DNA of 64,000 nt from Tabrizicola caldifontis (GCF_004762095.1 NZ_SIJH01000004.1:62001-126000), one strand, 5' to 3'. Shown: positions 9,999 through 21,727, numbered from the stretch's first letter. Notes: generated by a model not told the origin, from the letters alone. Numbers and translations are program-made.

Positions 9999-10772
9999 TT
10001 ATGCCCCCGTGAATCGTGGCGGGCGCTTTTCCAGAAAGGCCGCCACCCCTTCGCGGAAATCATCGCTTGCCCCGCAGGCCCCCTGCAAGCGCGCTTCCAG
10101 TGCCAGCTGTGCCTCCAGCGGCTGATCGAAGCTGCCGCGCAGGGCCTGCTTCAACGCGGCATAGGCCAACGTCGGCCCGGAGGAGAGCTTAGCCGCCCGC
10201 GCCGCCACCACCTCTGTGAACCGCGCGTCCGGTACCGCCTCCCAGATCATCCCCCAGTCGGCGGCCTGCCGCGCGGGCACTGGCTCGGCCAGCAGTGCAG
10301 CCCCCATCGCGCGCTGCAAGCCTACCCGGCGCGGCAGGAAGCTGGTGCCCCCCGCATCCGGGATCAGCCCGATCCGGGTGAAGGCCTGAATGAAGCTCGC
10401 GCTTTCCGCCGCGATCACCAGATCGCAGGCCAGCGCCAGATTGGCCCCCGCCCCTGCCGCAACCCCGTTGACCGCAGCGATCACGGGAACCGGAGCCTCG
10501 GTTATCGCCCGGATCATCGGAACATATTCGTCGTTCAGCGTGGCCTCGAACCCGGCATCCTCCAGACCGGTCGCGTCGGTCAGATCCTGACCGGAACAGA
10601 AGGCCCGCCCCGCCCCGGTCAGTACGATCACCCGGCCACGATGCCCCAGCCGCAGTGCGATGGTCAGTTCGCGTCGCAGCCCACGATTCAGCGCGTTCAT
10701 CACCTCGGGCCGGTTCAGCGTGATCCATGTCACGCCCGCATCCTCGGTCACCGTGATCCAGTCATAAGCCAT
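9999..10772 (-). CDS. Enoyl-CoA hydratase/isomerase family protein (PaaG-like)
   Basis: A 257-residue crotonase-fold enzyme. The start at 10772 follows AGGAGG on the minus strand; the 17-residue longer frame has no ribosome site. Oxyanion-hole elements are AFCSGQDLTD (about residues 57-66) and NGVAAGAGANLALACD (about residues 101-116). The LIPDAGGTSFLPRRVG segment (about residues 135-150) carries the Pro-Asp-Ala-Gly-Gly pattern of the PaaG type, which isomerises ring-epoxidised phenylacetyl-CoA, rather than the Glu-Gly-Gly of classical hydratases. No other phenylacetate genes lie nearby, so the substrate is uncertain and a general fatty-acid role is possible. Confidence 0.85.
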   Translation of the reverse strand: MAYDWITVTEDAGVTWITLNRPEVMNALNRGLRRELTIALRLGHRGRVIVLTGAGRAFCSGQDLTDATGLEDAGFEATLNDEYVPMIRAITEAPVPVIAAVNGVAAGAGANLALACDLVIAAESASFIQAFTRIGLIPDAGGTSFLPRRVGLQRAMGAALLAEPVPARQAADWGMIWEAVPDARFTEVVAARAAKLSSGPTLAYAALKQALRGSFDQPLEAQLALEARLQGACGASDDFREGVAAFLEKRPPRFTGA

Positions 10773-10838
10773 GCGCCCCTCCTGTCGCTGGAGAAAGGCT
10801 AGCCTCAGCGCGCGCCAGGCCAAAGCCCCAACGCCGCG

Positions 10839-11312
10839 TCACTCCTTCAGGAGTTCGCGCAGGCGCGCCTCTTCAGCCTCGCTCAGCGTGGCCTCCGGGG
10901 CCTTGCGCCGGCGCGCCGCTGTGACCGCCACCCCGACCCCGACCAGGAACAGGACCGGCCCCGCCAGCCACAGGATCAGGTTCGATCCTTCGGGCCGGGG
11001 ATTGAACAGGACGAACTCGCCGTATCGGGCGACGATGTAATCCACCACCTCGCGGTCGGTATCGCCGGCCACCAGCCTTTCGCGGATGATGATCCGCAGG
11101 TCGCGGCTGATCGGTGCGTTCGAATCGTCGATCGATTCGCCCTGACAGACCGGGCAGCGGATCTCGCGGCTGATCGCCCGCGCCCGCGCCTCGAGCACCG
11201 GGTCGGCCAGCATCTCGTCGGGCTGAACCGCACGGGCCGGGGTCGCCAGCAGCAGCAGCGCCAGGGCGCAGCCTGCACACCCCGCCCACCACCGGTTGAA
11301 AGCCGCGATCAT
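10839..11312 (-). CDS. ccmH: Cytochrome c maturation protein CcmH
   Basis: A 157-residue membrane-anchored thiol protein. It has an N-terminal signal (LALLLLATPARA), then the redox motif IRCPVCQGESIDDSNAP (CPVC near residues 53-56), a helical domain, and a single C-terminal transmembrane helix (LILWLAGPVLFLVGVGVAV) followed by a charged tail. In system I cytochrome c maturation, CcmH with CcmG keeps the apocytochrome heme-binding cysteines reduced and presents them to CcmF. The start overlaps the ccmF stop by 4 nt, so the two are translationally coupled. Other ccm genes are not in this window. Confidence 0.93.
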   Translation of the reverse strand: MIAAFNRWWAGCAGCALALLLLATPARAVQPDEMLADPVLEARARAISREIRCPVCQGESIDDSNAPISRDLRIIIRERLVAGDTDREVVDYIVARYGEFVLFNPRPEGSNLILWLAGPVLFLVGVGVAVTAARRRKAPEATLSEAEEARLRELLKE

Positions 11313-13279
11313 TCCGCAGGAACCCCGAGCGGAACCTTCCGCGCCCCGGCCGCCACGCGGTAGCGCCGGTCGGACAGGCTGAGCAGCCCCCCCAGCGCCA
11401 TCAGGATCGAGCCGGCCCACAGCCAGTTGGCGAAGGGCTCGATATAGCTCCGCACGGCCCAGCCACCCGACTGCTGCCGGTCGCCCAGCACCAGATAGAC
11501 GTCGCGCAGCAAGCCGTAATCTATGGCGGCCTCGGTCGTGGGCATCCCGGCCACCGGATAGACCCGCTTCTCTGGCTGCAACCTGGCGACCAGCGCACCA
11601 TTGCGGGTCACCGTCATGAAGCCCATGGTGGACACATAGTTCGGCCCCTCGACCTCACGCACGTCATCGAGGCGCACCTCGTAGGTGCCGAGGGGGAAGG
11701 TCTCGCCGACCTGCACCACGCGGATATCCTCGATCTTCCAGGCCAACATTGCCGACACCGCGAAGATCGTAATTCCCAGGCCGCCATGCGCCACCGCCTT
11801 GCCCCAGTCGGCGCGCGGCAGACGCGTCAGACGCGCCATCCGCGTGCCGACCCCCTCGCGCCCGGTCCGCGACCAAAGGTCGGTCAGCGCACCGAACAGA
11901 ACCCACGCGCCCAGGACCACCCCGATCGGCCCCAGCGCCGTCCGGTTCGTCTGCATTGCCCAGGCCAACGCCCCAAGCGCCAGGGCCAGGACCAGTGCGG
12001 GCAACAGGGCCCGCAGGCTGCGCCCGAGCGCCCCGCGTTTCCACGCCAGCATCGCCCCCGGCGGCAGGATCACCGCCAGTGCCACCATGAAGGGGGTAAA
12101 GGCCGCGTTGAAGAAGGGCTCGCCCACGCTCAGGGTGCGCCCCAGCAACAGTTCCGCAACCAAAGGCCAGATTGTCCCGATGAAGACGACAAAGGCGGAA
12201 ACCGCAAGAATGATGTTGTTCGCCACCAGCGCGCTTTCACGGCTGACCAGGGCAAAGACGCCCTTCGCCTCCATCACCCCCGCCCGCAGGGCGAACAGCA
12301 TCAACGCTCCGCCGGTAAAGACCGCCAGTATCATCAGGATGAACACGCCCCGCTCCGGGTCATTGGCAAAGGCGTGGACGGATGTGATGACACCCGATCG
12401 CACGATGAAGGTGCCGATCAGACTGAACCCGAAGGCCATGATTGCCAGCAGGATCGTCCAGGCCTTCAGGCTTTCGCGCTTTTCCACCACGATCGCAGAA
12501 TGCAGAAGCGCGGCAGCCAGAAGCCAAGGCATGAAACTGGCGTTTTCCACCGGATCCCAGAACCAGAAGCCCCCCCAGCCAAGTTCGTAGTAGGCCCACC
12601 ACGACCCCAGCGCGATGCCGATGGTCAGGAAGATCCACGCTGCCAGCGTCCAGGGGCGCACCCAGCGCCCCCAGGCGGCATCGACCCGGCCTTCGATCAG
12701 GGCGGCTACGGCAAAGCTGTAGGCGATGCTCAGGCCGACATAACCCAGGTAAAGGAAGGGCGGATGGAAGGCGAGCCCGGGATCCTGCAACAGCGGGTTC
12801 AGATCCTGTCCGTTCAGCGGCGGCGCCGCCAGGCGCCAGAACGGGTTAGAGGTAAGCAGCATGAACAGCAGGAACGCGACCCCGATCATGCCCTGTACCG
12901 CCAGCACCCGCGCCTTCAGCCTGGCCGGCAGATTGCCGCCGAACAGCGCCACAGCCGCGCCATACACGGCCAGGATCAGCACCCACAAAAGCAACGAGCC
13001 TTCATGGTTACCCCACACGCCCGCTACCTTGTAGAGCATGGGCTTGTCGGTATGCGAATTGGCGACCACCACTGCCAGCGAGAAATCCGAAACGACGAAG
13101 GCCCATGTCAGCACCGCAAAGGACACCGCGACCAGAACCAGCTGCATCAGCGCAGCCGGTTCCGCCAGCGCCATCAGCCGCGCGTCGCCCCGCTGCGCGC
13201 CCCAAAGCGGCAGCGTCGATTGCACCAGCGCCACCATCAGCGCCAGGATCAGCGCGAAATGCCCGAATTCGACGATCAC
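11309..13279 (-). CDS. ccmF: Heme lyase subunit CcmF
   Basis: A 656-residue protein with about 15 transmembrane helices. The heme-handling tryptophan-rich WWD motif reads WGGFWFWDPVENASFMPWL (about residues 236-254), followed by LHSAIVVEKRESLKAW. CcmF takes heme from CcmE and, with CcmH, ligates it to apocytochrome c on the periplasmic side. The start is GTG at 13279 with a modest AGGGGG seven bases upstream. The C-terminal periplasmic domain (TFPLGTYEVRLDDVREVEGPNY onward) and a last helix are intact. It overlaps ccmH by 4 nt at its 3' end. Confidence 0.95.
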   Translation of the reverse strand: MIVEFGHFALILALMVALVQSTLPLWGAQRGDARLMALAEPAALMQLVLVAVSFAVLTWAFVVSDFSLAVVVANSHTDKPMLYKVAGVWGNHEGSLLLWVLILAVYGAAVALFGGNLPARLKARVLAVQGMIGVAFLLFMLLTSNPFWRLAAPPLNGQDLNPLLQDPGLAFHPPFLYLGYVGLSIAYSFAVAALIEGRVDAAWGRWVRPWTLAAWIFLTIGIALGSWWAYYELGWGGFWFWDPVENASFMPWLLAAALLHSAIVVEKRESLKAWTILLAIMAFGFSLIGTFIVRSGVITSVHAFANDPERGVFILMILAVFTGGALMLFALRAGVMEAKGVFALVSRESALVANNIILAVSAFVVFIGTIWPLVAELLLGRTLSVGEPFFNAAFTPFMVALAVILPPGAMLAWKRGALGRSLRALLPALVLALALGALAWAMQTNRTALGPIGVVLGAWVLFGALTDLWSRTGREGVGTRMARLTRLPRADWGKAVAHGGLGITIFAVSAMLAWKIEDIRVVQVGETFPLGTYEVRLDDVREVEGPNYVSTMGFMTVTRNGALVARLQPEKRVYPVAGMPTTEAAIDYGLLRDVYLVLGDRQQSGGWAVRSYIEPFANWLWAGSILMALGGLLSLSDRRYRVAAGARKVPLGVPAE

Positions 13280-13317
13280 GGTTCGCCCCCTGTGTTTGTC
13301 TCATCATAGGCGCTTGG

Positions 13318-13350
13318 GGCGAAGGGGGAAATCCCCTGCGCCCCTTCGCC
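13318..13350. other. Stem-loop in the divergent ccmF-arginase intergenic region
   Basis: GGCGAAGGGG (13318-13327) pairs perfectly with CCCCTTCGCC (13341-13350) around a 13-base loop. There is no T-run. Its role is unknown; it may shape the leader of either divergent transcript. Confidence 0.35.
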
Positions 13351-13459
13351 GCGCCAGCCTGGCACTTCGCCCGTGACGCCCCGTCAATGTCGCCGGATTG
13401 ACCGTTGCCACCGGCGGATCCGGCCCGTTACACCGAGGAAGGAACAGACGGAGGCCCCC

Positions 13460-14383
13460 ATGCCCAGAACCATCCTGATCGGTGCGCCCATCGATACCGG
13501 GCAACGACGCCCCGGCTGCCTGATGGGGCCCGCAGCCTACCGCGTAGCCGGCCTTGCGCGCGAGATCGCCGCCGAGGGCCACGGGGTCGAGGACTGGGGC
13601 GACCTGTCCCTGCCAGAGTTGCCCGAGGTGACCTGCCCGAACCCTGTTGTCCATTCCCTGGCTGAAACCGTTGGCTGGACGGAAATCCTGATGGACCGCG
13701 TGGATGACGCCCTGTCCGAGGGCGGCTTCCCAATCATCATGGGCGGCGATCATTCGCTGGCGCTCGGGTCGGTCGCAGGCGCCGCAGCCTTTGCCCGGCG
13801 CCAGAACAGGCCGCTGTTCCTGCTCTGGCTAGACGCGCATTCCGATTTCCATACGCCCCTGACCACCACCAGCGGCAATCTGCACGGCACACCGCTGGCC
13901 TATATCAACGGGCGTGAGGGGTTTGACGCCTTTCCGCCCTTTCCCGCACCCGTCCCGGCGCACCGCATCTGCATGTTCGGTATCCGGTCCGTCGATCCGG
14001 CCGAAAAGGCCGCGATGCTTGAACGCGACATCCAGGTCAACGACATGCGGGTAATCGACGAGCGCGGTCTTGTGGCCCCGCTGCGCGAATTCCTGGACCT
14101 CGTGCGCAGAGAGGCAGGCATGCTGCACGTCAGCCTCGACGTTGACTTCCTCGACCCCTCGATCGCCCCGGCCGTCGGCACCACCGTTCCTGGCGGCACG
14201 ACGTTCCGCGAGGCACATCTCGTGATGGAGCTTCTGCACGAAAGCGGGCTTGTGACCAGCCTTGACCTTGTGGAACTGAACCCGTTCCTCGACGACCGCG
14301 GGATGACGGCGCGGCTGATGGTGGATCTGGTGGGCAGCCTGATGGGCAAGAAGGTGTTCGACCGCCCGACCCGCGCCAAGTGA
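13460..14383 (+). CDS. rocF: Arginase
   Basis: A 307-residue ureohydrolase that splits arginine into ornithine and urea with a di-manganese centre. The metal-ligand motifs are all present: IMGGDHSLALGS (about residues 93-104), WLDAHSDFHT (about residues 125-134) and SLDVDFLDPSIAPAVGT (about residues 222-238), followed by SLDLVELNPFLDDRG. The start at 13460 follows a GGAGG-type site; the longer frame from 13373 is rejected. The ornithine it makes could feed proline, polyamine or ornithine-lipid synthesis; an ornithine acyltransferase gene is encoded at the far end of the window, although not linked. An inverted repeat, GTCAAT-N8-ATTGAC (13383-13402), lies upstream. Confidence 0.92.
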   Translation: MPRTILIGAPIDTGQRRPGCLMGPAAYRVAGLAREIAAEGHGVEDWGDLSLPELPEVTCPNPVVHSLAETVGWTEILMDRVDDALSEGGFPIIMGGDHSLALGSVAGAAAFARRQNRPLFLLWLDAHSDFHTPLTTTSGNLHGTPLAYINGREGFDAFPPFPAPVPAHRICMFGIRSVDPAEKAAMLERDIQVNDMRVIDERGLVAPLREFLDLVRREAGMLHVSLDVDFLDPSIAPAVGTTVPGGTTFREAHLVMELLHESGLVTSLDLVELNPFLDDRGMTARLMVDLVGSLMGKKVFDRPTRAK

Positions 14384-14464
14384 CGCTCATCCAGCCGGTG
14401 CTGGCAGTCTTCCCCAGGCCGACCGCCAGCGAACAGCGCCAGCAAGTAAACGATAAGGGGTGTA

Positions 14465-15499
14465 CTAAAGGTCGCGGTAGACGTGATCACACCCTTGCGG
14501 ATCGGTGACGATCCAGTGTTCTTGCGCGCGGCGCAGATAGCCGGGGCCGACCGGCACCTTGCCGTGCCCGCCCGGGATGTCCAGCACATAGACCGGCTGC
14601 GCAATCCCCGTCAGCCGCCCGCGCAGGGCCGCCACGATTGCCTGCCCCTCTTCCAGCGTGACCCGGAAATGCCCGGTTCCCTTCGCAAGGTCGGGATGGT
14701 GCAGATAATAGGGCTTCACGCGGTTCCGAATCAGCGCCCGGAACAGCGCCTCCAGCGTGTCGACATCGGCATTCACGCCCTTCAGGAGCACGGTCTGCGA
14801 CAGAAGGGGCACCCCGGCGCGGCTGAGCCGCCGCAGCGCCGCCGCTGCCCCGGGCGTGATCTCGTCCGGGTGGTTGGTGTGGATCACCAGCCAGACCGGC
14901 AGCGCGCGGTCCAGCACCGCGACAAGCGCCTCGGTCACCTTCTCTGGCGCAACGACCGGCACACGGGTGTGAAAGCGCAGCACCTCCAGTGTCCCAAGGC
15001 CCTCAAGCCGGTCAAGCATCGACGCAAGCCGCCGCGCCGACAGGACAAGCGGATCGCCACCGGTGAAGATCACCTCGCGCACCGCAGGGGTCGAACGCAG
15101 ATACTCCAGCACCCGACCGAACTCTGCCTCGGCCAGATGTCCGGTCTCGCCCACAGTTTCCCGCCGGAAGCAGAAGCGGCAGTAAACCTCGCAGGTCTGC
15201 GTCGCGTGCAGGATCGCACGGTCGGAATAGCGATGCGTCAGCCCCGCAACCGGGCTGTGCGCACCGTCGCCGATCGGGTCGGCCAGCTCTTCCGGAACAA
15301 CACGCAACTCGCGCACATCGGGCACGAATTGCGCCCTGACCCCGGCACTGCCCACGGCAGCCATTGCGGGGCTGATCCGTACCCGGAACTCTTCCGCCAC
15401 CGCCTCCAGTGTTGATCGGTCGGCAGGGTCGGCAAGCCCGGCACGCTCCAGGGCGTCAAGGCTGACAAGGGCAGCGGGGATCGGGCCGGTCTTGGTCAT
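14465..15499 (-). CDS. KamA-family radical SAM protein (lysine 2,3-aminomutase-like/EpmB-like)
   Basis: A 344-residue radical SAM protein. The iron-sulfur motif is in CEVYCRFCFRRETVG (about residues 104-118; CxxxCxxC). It continues with FTGGDPLVLS (SAM binding) and the PLP-region segment HHPDLAKGTGHFRV, and ends in VYVLDIPGGHGKVPVGPGYL. The start at 15499 was chosen because the longer frame adds 34 residues of low-quality sequence. At 344 residues it is closer to EpmB (beta-lysylation of elongation factor P) than to the roughly 416-residue catabolic lysine aminomutase. The usual partners epmA and efp are not visible here, so the substrate (free lysine or the EF-P modification) is left open. 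Confidence 0.82.
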   Translation of the reverse strand: MTKTGPIPAALVSLDALERAGLADPADRSTLEAVAEEFRVRISPAMAAVGSAGVRAQFVPDVRELRVVPEELADPIGDGAHSPVAGLTHRYSDRAILHATQTCEVYCRFCFRRETVGETGHLAEAEFGRVLEYLRSTPAVREVIFTGGDPLVLSARRLASMLDRLEGLGTLEVLRFHTRVPVVAPEKVTEALVAVLDRALPVWLVIHTNHPDEITPGAAAALRRLSRAGVPLLSQTVLLKGVNADVDTLEALFRALIRNRVKPYYLHHPDLAKGTGHFRVTLEEGQAIVAALRGRLTGIAQPVYVLDIPGGHGKVPVGPGYLRRAQEHWIVTDPQGCDHVYRDL

Positions 15500-15564
15500 G
15501 ACTGGCGACCTACCCCCGGTCCGCCCCGCCTGCAAGGCCCTGCCGGGCGCAGGGCGTGTCCTGC

Positions 15565-15834
15565 CTAATGCAGCCGGAACTCGCCCACAACGTTGCGCCA
15601 TTCGCCCGGCGCGATCAGCTTCCTGTGCGTGAAGCGAACCGAATGAAGCGGCCCCTCGATCTTTTCCTGCCAGAATTCGATGAACCTGAAGAGCGCGGGA
15701 TAATCCGGCGCAAGATCATACTCCTGCCAGATGAAGCTGTTGAGAACACTGCGATAATCCGGCATCCGGTAGAAAAGTTCGGCCGTTGTCAGCCCATAGC
15801 CCTTCAGCATCAGTTCCGTCTCGCGCCCGGTCAT
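15565..15834 (-). CDS. usg: Usg family protein of unknown function
   Basis: An 89-residue protein recognised as the small alphaproteobacterial Usg family: an N-terminal LMLKGYGLTTAELFYRMPDY, a central FIWQEYDLAPDYPALFRFIEFWQEKIEGPLHSVRF and a C-terminal EWRNVVGEFRLH. The start at 15834 follows GGAGG by six bases; the longer frame from 15870 is not supported. No catalytic motif is visible. The family was first noted beside tryptophan genes in other bacteria, but no such genes are present here. It is monocistronic, between the KamA-like gene and the divergent gyrA. Confidence 0.85.
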   Translation of the reverse strand: MTGRETELMLKGYGLTTAELFYRMPDYRSVLNSFIWQEYDLAPDYPALFRFIEFWQEKIEGPLHSVRFTHRKLIAPGEWRNVVGEFRLH

Positions 15835-15950
15835 GCATGCCTCCTTTCCCGTGGCACATGACGGAATCATGACAAAGCTGGTTCAAAAATCAATGAAAAC
15901 AATATGTTGTCACTCACCACTTCCGGCTGCCAGCACCGGCCAGCCCGCCA

Positions 15951-15980
15951 TTGCACCCCACAGCTTGAATGGTGTATCGT
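15951..15980 (+). promoter_or_regulatory. Candidate gyrA promoter
   Basis: TTGCAC (15951-15956) and TATCGT (15975-15980) are 18 bases apart, about 44 bases upstream of the gyrA ATG. The match is moderate (3/6 and 4/6) and rests on motif and position only. Confidence 0.3.
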
Positions 15981-16023
15981 TCCGCCTGCTAGATCTTGAG
16001 ACCGCACGGAAGGCGCGCGCCAC

Positions 16024-18721
<2,698 letters not shown>

Positions 18722-18732
<11 letters not shown>

Positions 18733-19033
18733 GGCCCGCCTCGCGGCGCTCGCCGCCGCGGGGCAGACCATCACCTATGGCAAACTTGCCCGCGACCTCG
18801 GCCTGCGCATGGAAGAGCTGACAAACGCGCTAGAAAGACTGATGGAGGAAGACGCAGCAGCCGGCCGCCCCTTCCGCGCCGCCGTCCTCCGCCAGCGCCT
18901 TTCGCCCGACGGCCTTCCCGCGCCCGGCTTCTTTCTCAAGGCCGCCACCCTTGGACGCCCGGCCCAGGACCCGCTGGCCTTCACACGCGCCGAACGCCAT
19001 GCCCTTCTTCCGTTCCCAAATATCCCGGGGTGA
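18722..19033 (+). CDS. Small protein of unknown function, overlapping gyrA
   Basis: A 103-residue protein that I do not recognise. The ATG at 18722 lies 11 bases before the end of gyrA in another frame, which suggests translational coupling. The N-terminal half looks like a winged-helix or helix-turn-helix unit: [42 protein letters not shown], where the [11 protein letters not shown] stretch resembles the recognition region of MGMT-type and MarR-type folds. The middle reads [30 protein letters not shown]. The last residues (PNIPG) are encoded by a dispersed repeat element (19017-19067), so the original C-terminus may have been replaced. The coding look (GC-rich third positions, conserved operonic spacing) supports a real gene. 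Confidence 0.6.
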
Positions 19034-19067
19034 ATGGGCCCGAAGGGCCCAGAGGGGCAGCGCCCCT
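19017..19067 (+). repeat. Dispersed CAAATATCCC-hairpin repeat, copy 1
   Basis: It starts with CAAATATCCC (19017-19026) and GGGGTG, then a perfect palindrome GGGCCC-GAA-GGGCCC (19036-19050) and a second one, AGGGGC-AGC-GCCCCT (19053-19067). The same 10-mer followed by GGGGGTG and a GC-rich hairpin occurs at 47739-47777. The element covers the stop codon of the small gene before it. Confidence 0.55.
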
Positions 19068-19105
19068 GCTTGCAACGCCTGCCCCGCGCAGCTACACCCG
19101 CCCGC

Positions 19106-20434
19106 ATGGAACCCCTGCACATCATCGGCGGCGGCATGGCCGGATCCGAGGCCGCCTGGGCTGCCGCGAATCTCGGCGTGCCCGTCGTCATCCACGAGAT
19201 GCGCCCCAAGGTCGCCACCTTCGCCCACCGGACCGGCGATTTCGCCGAAATGGTGTGCTCGAACTCCTTCCGGTCGGACGACCACGAACGCAATGCCGTG
19301 GGGCTGATCCACTGGGAAATGCGCCAGGCCGGCAGTCTGGTGATGGAGATGGCCGACCGCCACCGCCTGCCCGCTGGCGGGGCGCTGGCGGTGGACCGCG
19401 AACCCTTCGCCCGCGCCGTCACCGAGCGGCTGAAGTCTCACCCCCTGATTTCAACGTCACATGCGGAAGTTACCGAACTTCCTTCAGCCGGTCGCTGGAT
19501 CGTCGCCACCGGCCCGCTGACCAGCCCGGCCCTTGCCGAAAGCATCCGCAGCGCGACCGGGGCCGAGGCTCTGGCCTTCTTCGACGCCATCGCCCCCATC
19601 GTCTATGCCGAGACGATCGACATGTCCGTGGCCTGGATGCAGTCGCGCTACGACAAGGGCGAGACCGAGGATGAACGCCGCGCCTACATCAACTGTCCGA
19701 TGAACCGCGACCAGTACGAGGCCTTCATCGACGCCCTCCTCGCCGCCGAAAAGACCGAGTTCCACGAAGGCGAGACCGCCGGCTACTTCGACGGCTGCCT
19801 GCCGATCGAGGTCATGGCCGAACGCGGCCGCGACACGCTCCGTCATGGTCCGATGAAACCCGTGGGCCTGACGAACGCGCATCGCCCGGATGAAAAGCCC
19901 TATGCCGTGGTCCAGCTCCGCCGCGACAACCGGCTCGGCACGCTCTACAACATGGTCGGCTTCCAGACGAAGATGAAGTATGGCGCGCAAACTACTGTTT
20001 TTCGTATGATTCCAGGACTGGAAAACGCCAGCTTCGCCCGCCTCGGCGGAATCCATCGAAACACCTTCATCAATTCGCCCACGCTGCTGGATACACAGAT
20101 GCGGCTGAAGTCGCGGCCGCATATCCGCTTTGCCGGCCAGATCACCGGGGTCGAGGGCTATGTCGAATCCGCCGCCATGGGGCTGCTGGCCGGACGCATG
20201 GCCGCGCATGAACTGCTCGGGCGCACGCTTCCCCCGCCTCCCCCGGAAACCGCGATGGGGGCGCTGGTGACCCACATCACCGGCGGGGCCGAGGCGAAGA
20301 CCTTCCAGCCGATGAATGTCAACTTCGGCCTCTTCCCGCCGATCGAAGCGCGCGGCGGCCGGCGGGGGCGGCACGACCGCTACAAGGCCTATACCGACCG
20401 GGCGAAGCAGGCTTTCACGGAATGGCTTTCGTAA
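19106..20434 (+). CDS. trmFO: Folate-dependent tRNA (uracil-54-C5) methyltransferase TrmFO
   Basis: A 442-residue FAD protein related to MnmG. The N-terminal dinucleotide motif is [21 protein letters not shown] (about residues 4-24). It is followed by [11 protein letters not shown], with the conserved cysteine region, then [33 protein letters not shown] and the C-terminal [21 protein letters not shown]-type segment (here [12 protein letters not shown]). The enzyme uses methylene-tetrahydrofolate and reduced flavin to make the T-loop m5U54. The start at 19106 is chosen because the motif begins four residues later; there is no clear ribosome site, and the upstream repeat hairpins may matter. 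gluQ overlaps its end by 13 nt. Confidence 0.95.
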   Translation: MEPLHIIGGGMAGSEAAWAAANLGVPVVIHEMRPKVATFAHRTGDFAEMVCSNSFRSDDHERNAVGLIHWEMRQAGSLVMEMADRHRLPAGGALAVDREPFARAVTERLKSHPLISTSHAEVTELPSAGRWIVATGPLTSPALAESIRSATGAEALAFFDAIAPIVYAETIDMSVAWMQSRYDKGETEDERRAYINCPMNRDQYEAFIDALLAAEKTEFHEGETAGYFDGCLPIEVMAERGRDTLRHGPMKPVGLTNAHRPDEKPYAVVQLRRDNRLGTLYNMVGFQTKMKYGAQTTVFRMIPGLENASFARLGGIHRNTFINSPTLLDTQMRLKSRPHIRFAGQITGVEGYVESAAMGLLAGRMAAHELLGRTLPPPPPETAMGALVTHITGGAEAKTFQPMNVNFGLFPPIEARGGRRGRHDRYKAYTDRAKQAFTEWLS

Positions 20435-21261
20435 CCCGCTTCGCCCCCAGCCCTACCGGCCCGCTGCATCTCGGCCACGCCTTTTCCGCGATCCTCGCCC
20501 ATGACATGGCCCGCGCCGAATGCGGCCGGTTCCTGTTGCGGATGGAGGATACCGACCTCGACCGCTGCCGCCCCGAATGGGACGCCCTGATCCAGGAGGA
20601 TCTGCGCTGGCTCGGCCTTTCCTGGGACGGCCCGATCCTGCGCCAGTCCACCAGGATCGAGGACTACAACATCCGCCTCGAAGCCCTTGCCGATACAGGA
20701 CTTCTCTATCCCTGCTGCTGCACCCGCGCCGACATCCGGGCGGCACTTTCAGCCCCGCAGGAAGGCGTGGCCTTCGCCGTCTATCCCGGCACCTGCCGCG
20801 GCCGCCCGATGTCCGACCGCCGTCCGGGCGACGCCCTGCGGCTGAACCTCGCCGCCGCGCTCGACCGGCTTTCGGGCGCCGACCTCGCCTTCACCGAAAC
20901 CGGCCCCGCCCATGCCGGGCGGCACCGCATCGACCCCGGCCGCGCGCTGGCCGAGATCGGCGATGTGGTCCTGTCGCGGAAGGGAGAGGGCATCGTCGCC
21001 TACTTCCTCGCCTCCGCCTTCGACGATGCCGACCAGGGCATCACCCATGTCATCCGGGGCGAGGATCTGTTCGACTTCACGCCCGTCCAGGTGATCCTGC
21101 AACATCTCTTCGGCCTGCCGACACCGATTTACCACCACCACCGCCTGATCCGCGACGAACAGGGCAAGCGCCTGGCCAAGCGCGACGATGCCCGCGCGAT
21201 CTCGAAATTCCGGGCCGAAGGCGCCACCCCCGCCGACATCCGCCGCATGGTCGGGCTCTAG
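20422..21261 (+). CDS. gluQ: Glutamyl-Q tRNA(Asp) synthetase
   Basis: A 279-residue truncated class I synthetase without an anticodon-binding domain. The nucleotide site [17 protein letters not shown] (HLGH as the HIGH motif, about residues 7-23) and KRLAKRDDA (KMSKS equivalent, about residues 249-257) are intact. The zinc-site cysteines appear in [12 protein letters not shown] and YPGTCRGRP. It attaches glutamate to queuosine at position 34 of tRNA(Asp). The length and the abrupt end after the KMSKS region separate it from GltX. It overlaps trmFO by 13 nt, making a tRNA-modification pair. Confidence 0.93.
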   Translation: MAFVTRFAPSPTGPLHLGHAFSAILAHDMARAECGRFLLRMEDTDLDRCRPEWDALIQEDLRWLGLSWDGPILRQSTRIEDYNIRLEALADTGLLYPCCCTRADIRAALSAPQEGVAFAVYPGTCRGRPMSDRRPGDALRLNLAAALDRLSGADLAFTETGPAHAGRHRIDPGRALAEIGDVVLSRKGEGIVAYFLASAFDDADQGITHVIRGEDLFDFTPVQVILQHLFGLPTPIYHHHRLIRDEQGKRLAKRDDARAISKFRAEGATPADIRRMVGL

Positions 21262-21270
21262 GCGCCTCCC

Positions 21271-21287
21271 CTCCCCCTCGTGGGGAG
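21271..21287. other. GC-rich hairpin between convergent gluQ and hisI
   Basis: CTCCCC (21271-21276) pairs with GGGGAG (21282-21287) around CTCGT. It lies in the 45-base gap between convergent genes and may help termination on both strands. There is no T-run. Confidence 0.35.
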
Positions 21288-21306
21288 GAGATGGGGGTGG
21301 GGGGCG

Positions 21307-21666
21307 TCAGGCCATGGGTTCGGACAGGATGACCTCCTCGCCCGCCCGGACCGCCGTGTAGAAACAGGACCGCCGGTTCGTATGACAGGCCGGCCCCTCC
21401 TGCTCGACCAGCGCCAAGAGGCAGTCGCGGTCGCAGTCCACCCGCAGCTCGACCAGCCGCTGATGATGCCCCGAGGTTTCTCCCTTCACCCAGAAGGCCG
21501 CGCGCGAGCGCGACCAATAGGTCACCCGCCCCGTCTCCAGGGTGCGCGCGACGGCGGCTGAGTTCATCCAGGCGACCATCAGCACCTCGCCCGAAACCGC
21601 GTCCTGCGCCACGCAAGGCACCAGCCCCGCAGCATCATACTTCAGTGTGGCCGGATCGAAGGGCAT
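21307..21666 (-). CDS. hisI: Phosphoribosyl-AMP cyclohydrolase
   Basis: A 119-residue enzyme of histidine synthesis that opens the purine ring of PR-AMP. Landmarks are LVPCVAQDAVSGEVLMVAWMN, the active-site WSRSRAAFWVKGETSGHHQ (about residues 49-67) and the metal-ligand motif DCDRDCLLALVEQEGPACHTNRRSCF (about residues 75-100), with the Asp and Cys ligands present. The start at 21666 follows AAGGAGA; a longer frame from 21789 is rejected. It is monofunctional (no HisE domain) and lies apart from other his genes. It is divergent from the NifU-like gene, 61 bases away. Confidence 0.95.
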   Translation of the reverse strand: MPFDPATLKYDAAGLVPCVAQDAVSGEVLMVAWMNSAAVARTLETGRVTYWSRSRAAFWVKGETSGHHQRLVELRVDCDRDCLLALVEQEGPACHTNRRSCFYTAVRAGEEVILSEPMA

Positions 21667-21727
21667 GGGCTTCTCCTTGGCAGGCGCGCGTTGCGGGTCT
21701 ACATACGGGGTCAGCCCGGGGATTTCC

